Positions 7,427 through 16,784 of a DNA stretch of 64,000 bases are shown one piece after another. Position numbers and translations under genes: made by a program. The stretch spans positions 1 through 64,000 of the forward strand of contig JAJFVD010000013.1 of assembly GCA_021371955.1 (NCBI GenBank), written 5' to 3'. Below the pieces are notes generated by a model that saw only the letters and a list, made by a program, of their open reading frames with translations, did no database searches and was not told the DNA's origin. Source of the DNA: Bacteroidales bacterium. GTDB taxonomy: Bacteria > Bacteroidota > Bacteroidia > Bacteroidales > UBA932. Within the stretch, counting starts at the first letter, position 1. Each line of letters begins with the position of its first letter.

Positions 7427-10400
7427 ATGGCAAAAGAAAAAAAATTCATTACCTGTGATGGTAATTACGCCGCAGCACATGTAGCATACATGTTTAGCGA
7501 ACTTGCAGCAATTTATCCTATTACTCCGTCGTCTACAATGGCCGAGTATGTAGATGAATGGGCTTCTTTCGGGAAAAAGAACATCTTTGGAGAAACACTA
7601 AAGGTGGTCGAGATGCAGAGTGAAGGAGGAGCTGCCGGAGCTTTACACGGAGCACTTCAGGCAGGTGTTCTTGCAACTACATTCACAGCCTCACAGGGCT
7701 TGCTTCTTATGATACCTAATATGTACAAGATAGCCGGGGAACTTCTTCCAACAGTGTTCCACGTTTCTGCGAGAACGCTTGCATCTCAGGCTTTGTCCAT
7801 TTTTGGCGACCATTCAGATGTTATGTCGGCAAGACAGACCGGTTTCGCATTCCTGGCATCAAGCAGCGTTCAGGAGGCATTGGATATGGCAGCAGTTTCG
7901 CATCTTTCTACCCTTAAATCAAGGATACCTTTTGTACACTTTTTTGACGGTTTCAGAACTTCACACGAAATTCAGAAAATAGAAGACATTAACCCTGCCG
8001 ACCTTAAAAAAATGATAAGCGAAAAATCTTTAAACAGTTTTCGCAGCAGAGCATTAAATCCTAACAGGCCTGTAACAAGAGGAACAGCACAAAACCCGGA
8101 TGTATTCTTCCAGGCTCGTGAAGCCTCAAACTCTTTCTACGACGGAGTTCCGGATATCGTAGCAAGATATATGGGAGAGATTAGTGAACTTACAGGAAGG
8201 CATTATCTTCCATTTGACTATTACGGCGACCCTGAGGCCGAAAACATTATAATCGCAATGGGTTCTGTTTGCGAAACAATTCGCGAAACAGTTGACTACC
8301 TCATTGAGAAAGGTGAAAAAGTTGGCGTTATTACAGTTCGCCTGTACAGACCATTCTCGGCAAAATATTTCTTCCGCGTACTTCCAAAGAGCGTGAAGAG
8401 AATCGCTGTTCTTGACAGGACAAAAGAACCGGGTGCAGTTGGCGAACCTCTTTATGTAGACATCAAATCGGAAATAGCAGAGAAAGGCGGGAAAATGCCG
8501 CTTATAGTTGGCGGACGTTATGGCCTTTCTTCAAAAGACACAAGCCCTGCTCAAATTTTGTCGGTTTTTGACAACTTAAAAATGAAAGAGCCTAAGAATG
8601 GCTTCACAATTGGTATCGTAGACGATGTAAGCTTTAAATCACTTCCTTTGAAAGAGGAAATCAGCCTTGCCAAAAAAGGTGTTAAAGAGTGCAAATTCTA
8701 CGGACTTGGTTCAGATGGTACAGTAGGCGCAAACAAAAATACAATTAAGATTATCGGAGAGACTACTCCAAAATATGTTCAGGCATACTTCGACTACGAC
8801 TCTAAAAAATCCGGCGGATATACCTGTTCTCACTTAAGATTTGGCGACACTCCCATCACTTCGCCATATCTGGTTTCAAATCCCGATTTCGTGGCCTGCC
8901 ACGTTACTTCATATCTCAATAAATATGATGTTTTAAGAGGAATAAAGAAAGGCGGCACTCTGTTGCTTAATACCCTCTGGTCTACTCATGAAACAATTGA
9001 CAAACTTCCCGACCATATTAAAGCAACCATTGCCAAAAAAACTCTTAATCTGTATATTATCAATGCAACCAAAATTGCAGAAGAAATTGGCTTAGGAAAC
9101 AGGACAAACACCATCCTCCAGTCTGCATTCTTCCAGATTGCTGATATTATCCCTGCAGAACAAGCCATTAAGGAGATGAAAAAGGCTGCCGAAAAATCTT
9201 ACGGCCGCAAAGGTGATACAATATTGAAAATGAACAATGCTGCTATTGACAGAGGTTCGGAATACGAAAAAGTAGAAATACCTTGTGACTGGAAGAACCT
9301 CACTGCTAAGTTCCGCCCTTCAAACTTTGACAGGCTTGCACCGGACTGGGTAAGAAATGTAGCAGACGTTGTAAACTCTCAGGCAGGCAACGACCTTCCT
9401 GTAAGTGCATTCCTTCATCTCGAGGATGGCACAATTCCTTCGGGAACAGCAGCATACGAAAAGAGAGGTATTGCAACTCATGTTCCTGAATGGCAGCCGG
9501 AAAACTGTATCCAGTGTAATCAGTGCGCATACGTTTGCCCTCACGCTGCAATTCGTCCGTTCCTTATGAATGAAGAGGAACAGGGAAAAGCTCCTGCCGG
9601 AATTAAGAAGGTTAAAGGAAACGGTCCTTTCAAAGATTACAGTTTCACAATCCAGGTTACTCCAATGGACTGCACAGGTTGCGGCAATTGCGCCGATGTA
9701 TGTCCTGCGAAGACAAAGGCTCTTGTCATGAAACCTTTAGAAACCCAGGAACACGAGCAACCTAATTTTGATTACTTACACGGAGTTATCGGATACAAAG
9801 ACACAATCCAGCCTAAAACACAAAATGTAAAGAACCTGCAGTTCTCTCAACCTTTGTTTGAGTTCTCGGGTGCTTGCGCAGGTTGCGGAGAAACACCATA
9901 CATCAAGGCTATTACCCAGCTCTTCGGAGACAGGATGATGATAGCAAATGCTACCGGTTGTTCTTCAATTTTTGGCGGATCATTCCCTGCATCGCCTTAC
10001 ACTACAAACAGAGACGGTAACGGTCCTTCTTGGGCAAACTCACTGTTCGAAGACAATGCAGAATTTGGACTTGGAATGCATTTGGGATCTGAGCGCGTTC
10101 GCGAAAGAGTTGCAAAACTCATGGCAGATGGTATTGAGTGTGAAAAATGCACACCGGAGATGAAAGTATTGTTCGGAGAGTGGCTTGGAAAACGAAATGA
10201 TGCCGCAGCAACAAGGGAAATAGCAGATAAACTGATTCCGCTTGTTTCTTCATGCAGTTGTGACATTTGCAAAGAACTTACAGTGCTCAAAGAATATATG
10301 GTTACCAGGTCTCAATGGATATTCGGAGGAGACGGATGGGCATATGACATCGGATACGGCGGACTTGACCACGTACTTGCTTCCGGAAATAATGTAAATG

Positions 10401-10960
10401 TTCTGGTGCTTGATACCGAAGTTTATTCTAATACCGGTGGCCAGTCATCAAAATCTACTCCAGCGGGAGCTGTTGCAAAATTTGCAACATCCGGCAAAAA
10501 GATCCGTAAAAAAGACCTTGGAATGATGGCGATTAGCTACGGATATGTATATGTTGCTCAGGTTGCAATGGGAGCGAGCCATAATCAGCTTATGAATGTT
10601 CTTAAGGAAGCAGAGGCATACGACGGACCTTCATTGATTATTGCATACGCACCATGTATCAGCCACGGTCTGAAGAACGGAATGGGTGCATCACAAATGG
10701 AAGAAAAAATGGCAGTTGAAAGCGGATACTGGCATCTCTATCGTTACAATCCAATGCTGGAAGCAGAAGGAAAAAATCCTTTCACACTCGACAGCAAAGA
10801 ACCGGATTGGAGCAAGTTCCAGGCATTCATCAAGGGAGAGGTTCGTTACTCTTCACTCATTAAGACCTTCCCTAACGAGGCTACTGAGCTCTTCAAACTT
10901 ACCGAAGAGTATGCAAAATGGCGCTACAATTCTTACAAGAAATTAGCTGCAAATGCATAA
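7427..10960 (+). CDS. nifJ: Pyruvate:ferredoxin (flavodoxin) oxidoreductase, single-chain type
   Basis: 1177 aa, the usual length for the homodimeric enzyme that oxidises pyruvate with CoA to acetyl-CoA and CO2 and reduces ferredoxin. YPITPSSTMAEYVDEW near the N-terminus is the pyrimidine-binding domain I start. Two 4Fe-4S clusters are at about 695 (CIQCNQCAYVCPHA) and 749 (CTGCGNCADVCPAK); a further CAGCG near 820 belongs to the proximal cluster set. The TPP-binding region is GDGWAYDIGYGGLDH near 968 with the downstream NTGGQSSKSTP. ATG at 7427 is preceded by an AT-rich leader. It is the central energy enzyme implied by this window, feeding low-potential electrons that AOR at 60.3 kb would share. 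Confidence 0.97.
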   Translation: MAKEKKFITCDGNYAAAHVAYMFSELAAIYPITPSSTMAEYVDEWASFGKKNIFGETLKVVEMQSEGGAAGALHGALQAGVLATTFTASQGLLLMIPNMYKIAGELLPTVFHVSARTLASQALSIFGDHSDVMSARQTGFAFLASSSVQEALDMAAVSHLSTLKSRIPFVHFFDGFRTSHEIQKIEDINPADLKKMISEKSLNSFRSRALNPNRPVTRGTAQNPDVFFQAREASNSFYDGVPDIVARYMGEISELTGRHYLPFDYYGDPEAENIIIAMGSVCETIRETVDYLIEKGEKVGVITVRLYRPFSAKYFFRVLPKSVKRIAVLDRTKEPGAVGEPLYVDIKSEIAEKGGKMPLIVGGRYGLSSKDTSPAQILSVFDNLKMKEPKNGFTIGIVDDVSFKSLPLKEEISLAKKGVKECKFYGLGSDGTVGANKNTIKIIGETTPKYVQAYFDYDSKKSGGYTCSHLRFGDTPITSPYLVSNPDFVACHVTSYLNKYDVLRGIKKGGTLLLNTLWSTHETIDKLPDHIKATIAKKTLNLYIINATKIAEEIGLGNRTNTILQSAFFQIADIIPAEQAIKEMKKAAEKSYGRKGDTILKMNNAAIDRGSEYEKVEIPCDWKNLTAKFRPSNFDRLAPDWVRNVADVVNSQAGNDLPVSAFLHLEDGTIPSGTAAYEKRGIATHVPEWQPENCIQCNQCAYVCPHAAIRPFLMNEEEQGKAPAGIKKVKGNGPFKDYSFTIQVTPMDCTGCGNCADVCPAKTKALVMKPLETQEHEQPNFDYLHGVIGYKDTIQPKTQNVKNLQFSQPLFEFSGACAGCGETPYIKAITQLFGDRMMIANATGCSSIFGGSFPASPYTTNRDGNGPSWANSLFEDNAEFGLGMHLGSERVRERVAKLMADGIECEKCTPEMKVLFGEWLGKRNDAAATREIADKLIPLVSSCSCDICKELTVLKEYMVTRSQWIFGGDGWAYDIGYGGLDHVLASGNNVNVLVLDTEVYSNTGGQSSKSTPAGAVAKFATSGKKIRKKDLGMMAISYGYVYVAQVAMGASHNQLMNVLKEAEAYDGPSLIIAYAPCISHGLKNGMGASQMEEKMAVESGYWHLYRYNPMLEAEGKNPFTLDSKEPDWSKFQAFIKGEVRYSSLIKTFPNEATELFKLTEEYAKWRYNSYKKLAANA

Positions 10961-10984
10961 TTGAGTCTTCCTCAGTTACAATAA

Positions 10985-11016
10985 GAAAAGAGCACCGTTT
11001 TGGTGCTCTTTTTTTA
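10985..11016 (+). terminator. nifJ terminator
   Basis: AAGAGCACC and GGTGCTCTT pair around GTTTT, followed by an unbroken run of T (to 11015). Confidence 0.9.
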
Positions 11017-11030
11017 TGTCAGCGAATTTC

Positions 11031-11185
11031 CGGCTGCTAGTTGCTTATCTTCTCTGCCATTTAAACACTGCCAGCTAATCTCTTCGGGCTTGTGCGTCCT
11101 CCTCCGCTATGCTTCGTCCGGCCGAATCGCCCTCATCAATTAGCTGGCAATGTGATAAGCGCGTAGATTTTGCAACTAGCCGCCG
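11031..11185. repeat. Type A nested-hairpin repeat, copy 1
   Basis: About 155 bp of nested inverted repeats. Outer arms CGGCTGCTAGTTGC (11031) and GCAACTAGCCGCCG (11172-11185), then TTATC/GATAA, then the core from TGCCAGCTAAT (11069-11079) to ATTAGCTGGCA (11139-11149). The core interior, read on the minus strand, is nearly identical to the plus-strand core at 26896-26982 (shared blocks GAGGGCGATTCGGCCGGACG and GAGGACGCACAAGCCCGAAG). Non-coding. It lies between the convergent nifJ and ftcD genes. Confidence 0.85.
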
Positions 11186-11248
11186 GAGAGTAATAATGTT
11201 ACGGAAGAAAAAAAATAATTTGCCATAACGCACTAATTATATGGTGGT

Positions 11249-11289
11249 TACTACAAACAAAGAGATATTATATCTCTTTGTTTTTAGTA
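11249..11289. repeat. Type B palindromic repeat, copy 1
   Basis: Two 19-bp arms with one mismatch around TTA; the central 13 bp arms (AAACAAAGAGATA and complement) are perfect. Related palindromes occur at 26774-26812 and 52324-52380. It lies 63 bp from type A copy 1, in the same relative order as the pair at 26.8 kb but inverted. The remainder of the 10961-11531 gap holds GC-rich sequence with an 8-bp direct repeat (CCATTCGG at 11388 and 11402) and no gene. Confidence 0.85.
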
Positions 11290-11458
11290 TATGCCTGACT
11301 GCGTGAAACTTACATAAATAGTTGCAGCAAGGAAACATACATAAACATCGGAAAATAAATGGTGCGGCTGCGCCGCGGTTTTTAGCCATTCGGTTGGCAA
11401 ACCATTCGGCCGTAAATCTGCGTGTTCTTAGCAACTCACTGACTAGTAAATATCTACT

Positions 11459-11491
11459 AAAAAGGATGGCATCTATGATGCCATCCTTTTT
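11459..11491. terminator. Terminator of the hut operon (ftcD side)
   Basis: AAAAAGGATGGCATC and its exact complement enclose TAT. T-runs are present on both strands; it ends the minus-strand ftcD transcript and would also stop read-through from nifJ. Confidence 0.85.
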
Positions 11492-11531
11492 AGTAACCCC
11501 CTATAATATAGATGATTATACTTCCGAAAAT

Positions 11532-13235
11532 CTATTTAGAGCCTAGAGTCGCAAGTACGGATTCAATTATTGACTTTTCGCGACCTGAGGCGAGGTCAAA
11601 TATCTGCTGCGCTTCGTTTACGAGCTTTTCAGAGACAGTCTTGTCTTTAAGATCCGCGGAGTTTATACGCACATTCATATAGGCGCCGTATATGGCCGAG
11701 CGAAGGGCCAATGCACCCACTCCGGCGTCGGAAAGGGAGTTTGGATTTCCCTCTTTTGCCATAGCCTCTACCAGGTCAAAAGCCGAATAGGCAACCTTCA
11801 TGGTGCGAAGCGGTATTTCAGTTGCATATTGCGTTGCGGCCTGAATTGCTGCACTTCTTATTGCTTTTTCCTCGTCATTTCCTTTTGGGAGCCCGAATGC
11901 AGTAAGGATTTTGTTGAATGAGTTTGTATCTTCATCTACCAGATAGAGCATTTCACTCATTATCGACTGACCTTTTTCCGCCCAATCGGAGAAATACTGC
12001 CAGCGGTCATCCCATCCAGGTTTATGAGAAGAGAGGTTTGCCACCATTGTTCCAAGGGCAGCGCCAAGTGCTCCCATGTAGGCAGAGATTGATCCGCCGC
12101 CCGGTGCAGGTGACTCGCTTGCCGTTTCAACAGCAAATCCTTTTACGGTTAAATCTATCAGCTTTTTAGCAGCACCGTCTTCCAGAAGATATTCGATTAC
12201 CTTCTCTTTTGCGTCAAATGGTTTGAGATCGTCCAAGCCCATCGATTTAACTGCAATTTTAATTATCTCTTCTTCTGCAATACCCAAAGAACGATTTTGC
12301 TTAGCGAGATAATATTTACCGGCTTCAATAAGTACCTTCTTTGGAATGAGGCCAACAATTTCGCAACCTGTTACTCTTATCCCGCGCAAAGCTGCCTTTT
12401 CTACAACTTCGTCAAAAGCAATATGTACAGGAGTCTGAGTAATATTTGTAACATTCATGGAAACCTGAGCGATGCCGTATTCTTCTATAAACCAGCCAAT
12501 CGCCTTGCATCCCTTTAATGTTCCCGGAATCCATACATCTGCTCCTTTTTCGTCTTTTACCACTTTACCTGTAATAGCATTTCCTTCTCTTTTCTTACGG
12601 CCTTTTTCCCTTACGTCAAAAGCAATCGCATTTGCTCTTCTGGTTGATGTTGTATTGAGGTTGAAATTGATTGCAACAAGAAAATCGCGGGCACCAATTG
12701 CAGTTGCTCCGGTATGAGATGTCCTTTCCGAAAACTGTGCAGGTCCAAAATCCGGTTTCCATTGCGGGTTCAAAAACTTATTTGCAAGTCCTTCGTATTC
12801 GCCGGAACGGCAGTTTGCAAGATTTCTTCTTTCCGGTGTAAATGCTGCACTTTCATAACAATAAACAGGTATCAGAAGCTCCTCGCCCACTCTTTTTGCA
12901 AGTGTTCTTGAATATTGGGCACACTCTTCCATTGTCACTCCGGCAATTGGAATAAAAGGACACACATCTGTCGCTCCCATTCTCGGGTGCTCGCCATGAT
13001 GCTGACGCATGTCAATTACCTCTCCTGCCTTCTTAATTGCCTGAAAAGCGGCTTCAATGATTTGTTCCGGAGCGCCAACAAATGTTACAACGGTTCTGTT
13101 TGTTGCAGCACCCGGATCTACATTAAGCAGCTTTACCCCTTCTATTTTTTCAATTTCATCTGTAATCTGCTTAATGATTTGCATATTGCGCCCCTCGCTA
13201 AAATTAGGGACACACTCAATTAATCTTTGAATCAT
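11532..13235 (-). CDS. ftcD: Bifunctional glutamate formimidoyltransferase / formimidoyl-THF cyclodeaminase
   Basis: 567 aa. The N-terminal two thirds (about 1-330) is the formiminotransferase (CVPNFSEGRN at 8-17; HGEHPRMGATDV near 80-91); the C-terminal part is the cyclodeaminase (SPAPGGGSISAYMGALGAAL near 378-397). The enzyme takes the formimino group of N-formimino-L-glutamate, the end product of histidine breakdown, onto tetrahydrofolate and then releases ammonia to give methenyl-THF. The length matches the vertebrate-type fused form common in Bacteroidota. Last gene of the hut operon, 29 nt after the MBL-fold gene. Confidence 0.95.
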   Translation of the reverse strand: MIQRLIECVPNFSEGRNMQIIKQITDEIEKIEGVKLLNVDPGAATNRTVVTFVGAPEQIIEAAFQAIKKAGEVIDMRQHHGEHPRMGATDVCPFIPIAGVTMEECAQYSRTLAKRVGEELLIPVYCYESAAFTPERRNLANCRSGEYEGLANKFLNPQWKPDFGPAQFSERTSHTGATAIGARDFLVAINFNLNTTSTRRANAIAFDVREKGRKKREGNAITGKVVKDEKGADVWIPGTLKGCKAIGWFIEEYGIAQVSMNVTNITQTPVHIAFDEVVEKAALRGIRVTGCEIVGLIPKKVLIEAGKYYLAKQNRSLGIAEEEIIKIAVKSMGLDDLKPFDAKEKVIEYLLEDGAAKKLIDLTVKGFAVETASESPAPGGGSISAYMGALGAALGTMVANLSSHKPGWDDRWQYFSDWAEKGQSIMSEMLYLVDEDTNSFNKILTAFGLPKGNDEEKAIRSAAIQAATQYATEIPLRTMKVAYSAFDLVEAMAKEGNPNSLSDAGVGALALRSAIYGAYMNVRINSADLKDKTVSEKLVNEAQQIFDLASGREKSIIESVLATLGSK

Positions 13236-13264
13236 AATTGTTTATATGGTTTATTTTTAAATAT

Positions 13265-13909
13265 TTATTCTGTGTATAAGGTAATTCCCTCCGGAAGTTT
13301 CGATTTAATTGCTTCGGTATTCAGCTCAAAATAATGGTACGGGAACAGTTTTTTTGGCTTTATTGTCTTTGCAGCTTCAATAAACATTTCATCGCTCATT
13401 GTATAGGGAAGGTTTTTAGGAAGAAACGCCACATCAATATCTCCAAGACTTTTCATCTCAGGAATAAGTTCTGTGTCACCTGCGATGTAAACCCGGAACC
13501 CACCGAAATTAAGTATGTATCCGTTACCCTCGCCTTTGGGGTGGAAAGGCTGCCCGTCATCTCTTTTTTGCACAATATTATAGGCATAAACCGCCTTAAT
13601 GCCTATTCCCTCATAATTGAACTCCTCACCAATTTTTAAGGCATTGGCCCCTTTTATGTTTTTTCCTGCTGTTACGCTTGTAACAAAAACCGTACTGCTG
13701 TCGGTGATTTTAGCAAGCGCAGCTTTATCGAGGTGGTCACTGTGATGATGCGTAATAAGAACAAGATTCGCATGCGGCTGCTGAGCATAATTTGCTACTT
13801 TGCTGTACGGGTCGATAAAAATATTGCGTCCCTGCCACTGGATAAGGAACGAAGCGTGTCCCAATATTATTATTGCTATTTGTCCCAAAGGAGTAATAAA
13901 CTTTGTCAT
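13265..13909 (-). CDS. MBL-fold metal-dependent hydrolase (UPF0173/UlaG-like)
   Basis: 214 aa, a minimal metallo-beta-lactamase fold: GHASFLIQWQG, IDPY, then the metal motif THHHSDHLD (about residues 52-60), GDTE near 140, and a C-terminal HYF. Closest in style to UPF0173/UlaG-type hydrolases of unknown substrate. It lies inside the hut operon between hutI (21-nt gap) and ftcD (29-nt gap), so it may act on a histidine-pathway intermediate or side product; this is inference from position only. Confidence 0.85.
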   Translation of the reverse strand: MTKFITPLGQIAIIILGHASFLIQWQGRNIFIDPYSKVANYAQQPHANLVLITHHHSDHLDKAALAKITDSSTVFVTSVTAGKNIKGANALKIGEEFNYEGIGIKAVYAYNIVQKRDDGQPFHPKGEGNGYILNFGGFRVYIAGDTELIPEMKSLGDIDVAFLPKNLPYTMSDEMFIEAAKTIKPKKLFPYHYFELNTEAIKSKLPEGITLYTE

Positions 13910-13930
13910 AATATTACTGTTTTGTGATTG

Positions 13931-15178
13931 TTACTTAATTTTTATTTCAACACCGTTTAAAAACATTCTGTCCACCAATGGAGTACTGAATGCATACGGA
14001 ATATACTCCAGCGAAGGAACCTCCCTTGTGATGATAAGGTTTGCGGTTTTCCCTTTTGCAATTGAGCCGAGTGTGTCGCTCACCCCCATTGCATAAGCTC
14101 CGTTAATTGTTGTAGCATTAATTACCTCCTGAGGCGTAAGTTTCATCTTAAGGGATGCAAGAGCCATCATGAACTTCATATCGCCCGACGGTGAAGAGCC
14201 TGGGTTGTAGTTTGATGCTATGGCAACCGGCAATCCATAATCAATCATTTTCCTGGCCGGAGGATATTCCATTTCGAGGAAAAATGTAGAACCGGGCAAA
14301 AGAGTTGCAATTGTATCGCTGCCCTTCAAAACATTAAACTCTTCCCCGCCTGTAAATTCAAGGTGATCTACAGATATGGCATTATATTTAACACCAACCT
14401 GCACGCCGCCGGAAAAGCTCATCTGGTTTGCATGAACCTTTGGCCTAAGCCCATATTTCATCCCGGCATTTAAAATCCTGTCTGTATCTTCAACTGAAAA
14501 GAATCCCTTTTCTGTAAAAACATCAATATAATCGGCCAGCTCTTCCGACGCAACAACAGGAATCATCTCATTTATTATCTCATCCACATATTCGCTCTCA
14601 CGACCTTTGTATCTTGCAGGGAATGCATGTGCGCCCAGGAAGGTGGTTTTAACCGTTAAGGGCGTTGTCTCGCCTATCCGCCTGGCAACCCGAAGCATTT
14701 TAAACTCATCCTCCGGTGTTAACCCATAACCGCTTTTAATTTCAACAGCTCCGGTTCCGAAAGAGATTATTTCCTGCGCACGGGCAAGAGTCTGCCTGTA
14801 CAGTTCCTCTTCTGATGTATCGTGAAGGAGTTGTGCCGAATTGAGAATTCCCCCTCCCCTTTTGGCTATTTCCTGATATGAGAGCCCTCGTATCTTGTCG
14901 ATATACTCCATTTCGCGGCTACCGGCATAAACCAGATGTGTGTGCGAGTCGCAAAATGCGGGCAGAACCATTCTTCCTTTAACATCAATTACCAAGTCTG
15001 CAGATGCTTCCCCGAGTGAATCCATTTTCCCGAAATCCTCAATCCTGTCACCGTCTGTCAATAAAAAAGCATTGTCAATGCAATCCAGCTTAGACATCTC
15101 TTTCCCTGCACGCCATACATCGGGAGTGCCCTCTTCTGCCTGAACAAGTTTTTTGATGTTTATAAAGAGTGTCTTCAT
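13931..15178 (-). CDS. hutI: Imidazolonepropionase
   Basis: 415 aa, amidohydrolase superfamily. It hydrolyses imidazolone propionate to N-formimino-L-glutamate in histidine degradation. Visible features: the metal-binding FCDSHTHLVYAG (about 76-87), YIDKIRGLSYQEIAKRGGGI, GAVEIKSGYGL, and HANQMSF. Length matches the family (about 405-420). Starts 12 nt downstream of hutH, so cotranscribed. Confidence 0.96.
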   Translation of the reverse strand: MKTLFINIKKLVQAEEGTPDVWRAGKEMSKLDCIDNAFLLTDGDRIEDFGKMDSLGEASADLVIDVKGRMVLPAFCDSHTHLVYAGSREMEYIDKIRGLSYQEIAKRGGGILNSAQLLHDTSEEELYRQTLARAQEIISFGTGAVEIKSGYGLTPEDEFKMLRVARRIGETTPLTVKTTFLGAHAFPARYKGRESEYVDEIINEMIPVVASEELADYIDVFTEKGFFSVEDTDRILNAGMKYGLRPKVHANQMSFSGGVQVGVKYNAISVDHLEFTGGEEFNVLKGSDTIATLLPGSTFFLEMEYPPARKMIDYGLPVAIASNYNPGSSPSGDMKFMMALASLKMKLTPQEVINATTINGAYAMGVSDTLGSIAKGKTANLIITREVPSLEYIPYAFSTPLVDRMFLNGVEIKIK

Positions 15179-15190
15179 AGTCCGGTTTTA

Positions 15191-16681
15191 TTAAATATAG
15201 TATTGTTCCCTGATAAAGTTAACTGAATTATGAATGTGTGTATACATCACTTCATCTTCGGAAATGAAAGGAACAATTTTCCTGTATCGTGAAACGAACT
15301 CTTCCAAAGCAGGAGAACTTTTCTGAGGCCGGCGGAATTCAAGAGCCTGCGCAGCATTCATGAGTTCAATGGCAAGTATTTTTTCGACATTTTCGACAAC
15401 TCTGCAGCATTTTGTAGCAGCATTCGCCCCCATACTCACATGGTCTTCCTGGCCCTGAGACGAGTCAATGGTATCTACGCATGCCGGTGTTGCAAGCTGT
15501 TTGTTCTGGCTCACAACTGATGCCTGTGCATATTGAGGAATCATAAACCCCGAATTAAGTCCCGGCTTTGCAACAAGGAAAGAAGGCAGACCTCTCTTCC
15601 CTGATATGAGCTGATAGGTTCTTCTCTCCGAAATGCTGCCCAGCTCTGCAAGAGCAATTGAAAGCACATCAAGGGGAATTGCAAGGGGCTGGCCATGGAA
15701 GTTACCCGCAGATACAATCATATCCTCTTCCGGAAGTATTGTCGGGTTGTCTGTTGCGCTGTTAAGCTCTGTTACGAAAGCACGTTCTATATAATCAAGA
15801 GCATCCTTTGTGGCTCCGTGAACCTGAGGAACACAGCGGAACGAATACGGGTCCTGAACATGTGCCTTTTCTCTTTTTATAAGTTCGCTGCCATTGAGCA
15901 ATTCTCTCATTGCAGCAGCAGTATCAATTTGTCCTTTATGAGGACGGATTGCGTGAACTCCCGGAGTAAACGGCTCAACCCTTCCATCGAATGCGTCAAG
16001 CGAAATTGCAGCAATTTTGTCTGCAAGGGAACTGAGTTTCTTTGCCCTGAATAAATTCCAGACGCTGTATGCAAGCATAAACTGCGTGCCATTGAGAAGA
16101 GCAAGCCCTTCCTTTGAAGCAAGAGTAAGCGGCTTCCATCCGAATTTATTGTTGACCTCTGTAGCAGCATATTTTTTTCCGTTAAAATTCACATCTCCGA
16201 GACCTAAAAGCGGAAGAGACATATTTGCAAGAGGTGCAAGGTCTCCGGAAGCGCCCAATGACCCCTGTTCATAGACAACAGGATAAACCCCGTTGTTAAA
16301 CATATCAACAAGCCTTTGTACTGTCTCCGTTCTCACTCCTGAATATCCGTATGAAAGAGACTTTATCTTCAAAAACATCATTAGTCTCACGATAATTTGC
16401 GGTACTTCTGCCCCCACTCCGCATGCATGCGAAACAACCAGGTTCCTCTGCAGCTTCGAAAGTTCGTCCACGCTCACCGTAACATTGCAAAGCGAACCAA
16501 AACCGGTTGTTATTCCATATATAGGTTCTTTGTGGTTTTGCATCTTGTTATCCAGATAATCCCTGCAATTTTTAATCCTGTCAAACAGCTCTTCGCTTAA
16601 TTTGATTTTTGTGCTCTCATTAAAAATTGGCAAAAGATCTTCCAGTGTGTGACTCTTAAGGCTTAAATGAAAATACTCCAT
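15191..16681 (-). CDS. hutH: Histidine ammonia-lyase
   Basis: 496 aa. It deaminates L-histidine to trans-urocanate. The self-forming MIO prosthetic group comes from Ala-Ser-Gly at about 143-145 in GSLGASGDLAPLANMS; YGITTGFG near 55-62 supplies the catalytic Tyr. First gene of the operon hutH-hutI-MBL-ftcD. Urocanate hydratase (hutU), needed for the next step, is not in the window. Upstream at 16720-16727 the minus strand has TATATTTG, a fitting -7 box. Confidence 0.97.
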   Translation of the reverse strand: MEYFHLSLKSHTLEDLLPIFNESTKIKLSEELFDRIKNCRDYLDNKMQNHKEPIYGITTGFGSLCNVTVSVDELSKLQRNLVVSHACGVGAEVPQIIVRLMMFLKIKSLSYGYSGVRTETVQRLVDMFNNGVYPVVYEQGSLGASGDLAPLANMSLPLLGLGDVNFNGKKYAATEVNNKFGWKPLTLASKEGLALLNGTQFMLAYSVWNLFRAKKLSSLADKIAAISLDAFDGRVEPFTPGVHAIRPHKGQIDTAAAMRELLNGSELIKREKAHVQDPYSFRCVPQVHGATKDALDYIERAFVTELNSATDNPTILPEEDMIVSAGNFHGQPLAIPLDVLSIALAELGSISERRTYQLISGKRGLPSFLVAKPGLNSGFMIPQYAQASVVSQNKQLATPACVDTIDSSQGQEDHVSMGANAATKCCRVVENVEKILAIELMNAAQALEFRRPQKSSPALEEFVSRYRKIVPFISEDEVMYTHIHNSVNFIREQYYI

Positions 16682-16719
16682 ATGACTTATACTTTAATAT
16701 GTTTTTTGAAATTTTTCTA

Positions 16720-16727
16720 CAAATATA
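16720..16727 (-). promoter_or_regulatory. -7 box of the hut operon
   Basis: Minus-strand TATATTTG, 38 nt upstream of the hutH ATG. No TTTG at the -33 spacing. Confidence 0.5.
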
Positions 16728-16732
16728 AAACA

Positions 16733-16768
16733 AAAAAGGCCGTATCCTTAAAAGATACGACCTTTAAT
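16733..16768 (-). terminator. Terminator of the susCD operon
   Basis: AAAGGCCGTATC pairs with GATACGACCTTT around a short A-rich loop; on the minus strand the stem runs into TTTTTTG. It separates susCD from the hut promoter. Confidence 0.8.
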
Positions 16769-16784
16769 AACTAAATAAAAACTA

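Noticed and set aside
11031..11185. Integron attC site or CRISPR repeat
   Set aside because: attC requires RYYYAAC on the left and GTTRRRY on the right; here the arms read the other way (AGTTGC/GCAACT), no integrase is present, and there are no regularly spaced direct repeats for a CRISPR.
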